A stretch of 64,000 nucleotides of DNA from Callipepla californica brunnescens (Eukaryota; Chordata; Aves; Galliformes; Odontophoridae). Of this stretch, positions 61,665 to 64,000 are shown in pieces. The stretch lies in contig JALIRH010000023.1 of assembly GCA_023055505.1 (NCBI GenBank), positions 4,346,423 through 4,410,422 of the forward strand. The letters are read 5' to 3'. The translations under genes were made by a program, and so were the position numbers. The notes beneath the pieces were generated by a model. It was not told the origin of the DNA and ran no database searches. It saw nothing but the letters and a program-made list of their open reading frames with translations. Within the stretch, counting starts at the first letter, position 1, and every line of letters begins with the position of its first letter.

Positions 61665-63623
61665 TTGTGAGGAGATTGGGAATAAAAGTAAATATTTCAC
61701 CTACTGCTAGATTTGATAATGATCTTTGTGGTACAATTCTCAGTTTGCTCTGCTAGTTTGTCAGTGTTAGGTGAGGACTGCTAACAGCTTTAATGATGTT
61801 GGCTTCCACAGAGTTGTTAAAAAGTTGCTCCAAAGATATTTGCTAATTAATGTTGTTAATGAGCAGGAAAAACAGCTGCATTGGGGTTTTTTCCTGTGTG
61901 TGTGTGGTAGGTTTTTTTTCTTTTTTGTGTGTATGTGTGGGTTTTTTTTTTGGTGTTTTTTTTCCCTTTAGTTGATGTCTAATCAAATTTTAAAAATAGT
62001 TATGCATTCATACAGGCAGGGCATTTTTAGAGCAGAAGTTAACAAAGTAGGATCTATCAATCCTCTTCTCTTTCTTATTGTTTCCTGAAAAGAAGGAAAT
62101 AAAGAGACTCTGGAATTTGAAAGTATTGACCTTCTGACACACACACACAGCATGGTCATTGCACTGGCACATAGAGTGCCTTAAGCCACCGTAATGGCAA
62201 ACTGCATTTTTGAAGTTACTGATATGAGAGCCAGCTGGATGGGGGATGGAGAGCCAACATTGACTCTATAGCTATTTGCAAGTTTCCACTTTAGAGCCAG
62301 ACAGCTTCACTTTTATATTCCCAAACTTACCACTTAGGAATAATGTTGCTTTGTTCGGTTTAGTCAGGGATTTGTGACTGCTACATAGACTTAGTACCGT
62401 TTGGTCCAGAATTGTGTGGTCATTCTTCATAGAGATCTGCTTCACAGAGTAATTTCATTCATCTGGTGGTGGGGGAGGGATGAGAAACAGTGAGGGGACA
62501 TTCAGATATAGCATTCTTCAAGGAAAATATGCACCCACATTAGCTAGTCCCTTTTTTAAAAGCTTTTTAAAGATGAAGGCAGAGATTTGGATTGAGTATT
62601 TAAGAGCCAGTACAGACTCGTGTCTTCAGAATACGTGTGATCTCCTAGATGGGCTGTCCATGTGTAGTCTGGAAAAGACCTCAAACTTCTTTATTGAAAT
62701 GGCACTTTTTCCCCCCTTCCCCCCACCGTTTTTTTTTTTTTTTTCTTTCTTCTTCTTTTTTTGGTATTTGTTTACAGTTATTGCTCCAAAATACTTATAC
62801 ATCTTTTTATAGTTCTCTTGGGGCTTAGTTTATTAAAAATTAGTGATCCATCACTAAGCGGGGTACAGTACAAATACTGGTGCTCCCAAAAGGGAGTTTT
62901 TGTGCCAAACCAGACGAAATAATAGGGATACATAAGCTGCCAAAAAGCGTGTCTCCCAATTGCTAATTAATCAGGCGAAAAAGCACCTCAGCAACTACAG
63001 TTGAATGTGGGATAGACTTGTAAATACTTAATAAAGATGTATTAGGGGACATAATATCTTTCTGTTTCAATATAAATATTATTTCTTTTTTTTATTTTAT
63101 TTGTTTTATTTTTTTTAATAAGTAGAAATGTCATCCATGTGCCAGAGTTGGGGATTTCTTTTACACTGATGGCACTGTCACTGGATAGAACTCTTTCAGA
63201 AATCCTTGCTGCTTTTGAGCAAAAAGATACCATTTTGTCTGTCTGTTATTCCTGTCTTCAAGTAATAATATCTATAACCAATAAATAAAGCTTAGAAAAG
63301 GTGCTTCAAAAACAAAACAAAACAACAAGGAACTCAGTAATCTGAGTAACTAGGTGTGGGAAAAAAAAGAACCATTGCTACGAATATCTGGTATCCAAAT
63401 CTGCCAATCACTTTTGGCAAAGTGCCCATCATGGTCGCTGTGCCCATAATTAAATGCCTGTCATTAGTGTATTTTTCCATAACATTTACAATGGAAAAGG
63501 CAAGGGGTCCTTCCAGAGCTATGGCTGTCAGGGGAACAATAAAAACTAATTACACACTCTGCTGTCACCATTGTCAGCTCTGCTTTTGGGGGGAAAGAAC
63601 ATGGAAAGTGTGTGCCTAATAAT

Positions 63624-63651
63624 TATATATATAAAATTATATATATACAAT
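63624..63651. repeat. AT palindromic simple repeat
   Basis: ATTATATATATAAAATTATA followed by TATATA is self-complementary AT sequence in intron 1 and is likely to extrude or melt easily. Confidence 0.8.
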
Positions 63652-64000
63652 ATCCAATTGGGGAAACTCAGTCAAAGTGAAGTGACATTTGCTTGGAAGT
63701 TTATTATTCCTGTATTCAAAAGACCTTAATTCTAAGGTTGTATTTTCCCCTTCACTTATGCCTAAGTTGCAAGCACTTTTCCCTTTGCGTTCAGTCACTT
63801 CTGCCTTTCTCTCTTTCTTTCTGTCTTGCACGTTTTTTGGAGAACTGAGCTTTCCAACAAAATTGCTGGGATCAAAGCTGGTATTTGCCTGCATTTGTTA
63901 TGTGTGTGCAAGTCATTTTATCCTTTGCATGCTTTTCCTAGTGTCCTGCATCGTAAACTGGGTAAAATATGCTGAGTGAAAGTGCCTCCAGATAATTTCG

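Larger units (their letters stand above)
53583..64000 (+). other. EFNA5: EFNA5 intron 1 (5' portion)
   Basis: Everything after the donor at 53,583 is the start of the first EFNA5 intron, which is very long in vertebrates. No coding exon is visible in it here. The first 450 bp remain GC-rich as part of the CpG island. The rest is AT-rich and contains one mariner copy (58,330-58,876), simple repeats (about 60,270-60,290 A-run; 60,751-60,785; 61,637-61,664; 63,624-63,651) and otherwise unique-looking sequence. Open frames inside it are short and show no family resemblance. Confidence 0.85.

Noticed and set aside
1..64000. CRISPR arrays, tRNA or rRNA genes, operons
   Set aside because: No regularly spaced direct repeats, cloverleaf-type sequence or rRNA motifs were noticed; the window is vertebrate nuclear DNA. 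A tRNAscan or Infernal run would settle small RNA genes.

Overview
The window reads as vertebrate nuclear DNA from a galliform bird, most probably chicken. Three things point there: many fragments of CR1, the dominant avian LINE; two copies of a short mariner element that I recognise as the chicken Galluhop/Mariner1_GG type; and one coding exon that I recognise as exon 1 of ephrin-A5 (EFNA5, first described in chicken as RAGS). EFNA5 is Z-linked in chicken, so a Z-chromosome origin is likely, but that is inference. There are no operons, ribosome binding sites, CRISPR arrays, phage or bacterial features.

Layout. Positions 1-51,290 are AT-rich intergenic DNA upstream of EFNA5, with no protein-coding gene that I can support. 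The parts I can name are interspersed repeats: an internal CR1 piece (about 300-535), a CR1 3' end (4,620-4,935), a 547-bp mariner copy split by a solo LTR (10,646-11,718), CR1 tails (14,975-15,033 and 45,560-45,702), an old degraded CR1 with a younger CR1 tail inside it (about 23,905-26,000), an ancient CR1 3' end (33,160-33,250), three abutting CR1 pieces with an unidentified insertion (34,765-39,060), and a CR1 3' end (40,975-41,145). Simple repeats and poly-T runs lie between them. One exon-like open segment with good splice sites sits at 49,792-49,902.

Positions 51,300-54,050 form a large CpG island with the EFNA5 promoter, 5' UTR and first coding exon. Its distal part carries CTCF-, RFX-, KLF/Sp1- and NF-Y-like motifs, a (GCC)n, a (GCT)11 and an alternating CA/CG tract. 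The proximal part is crowded with T and C homopolymers. The EFNA5 start codon is at 53,458 and the splice donor is at 53,583.

Positions 53,583-64,000 are the 5' part of EFNA5 intron 1. It holds a second 547-bp mariner copy (58,330-58,876), simple repeats, and a few stretches that look like candidate enhancers but cannot be proved without alignment. The only gene product supported here is the signal peptide and first mature residues of a GPI-anchored Eph-receptor ligand used in axon guidance. Everything else is regulatory or repeat sequence.
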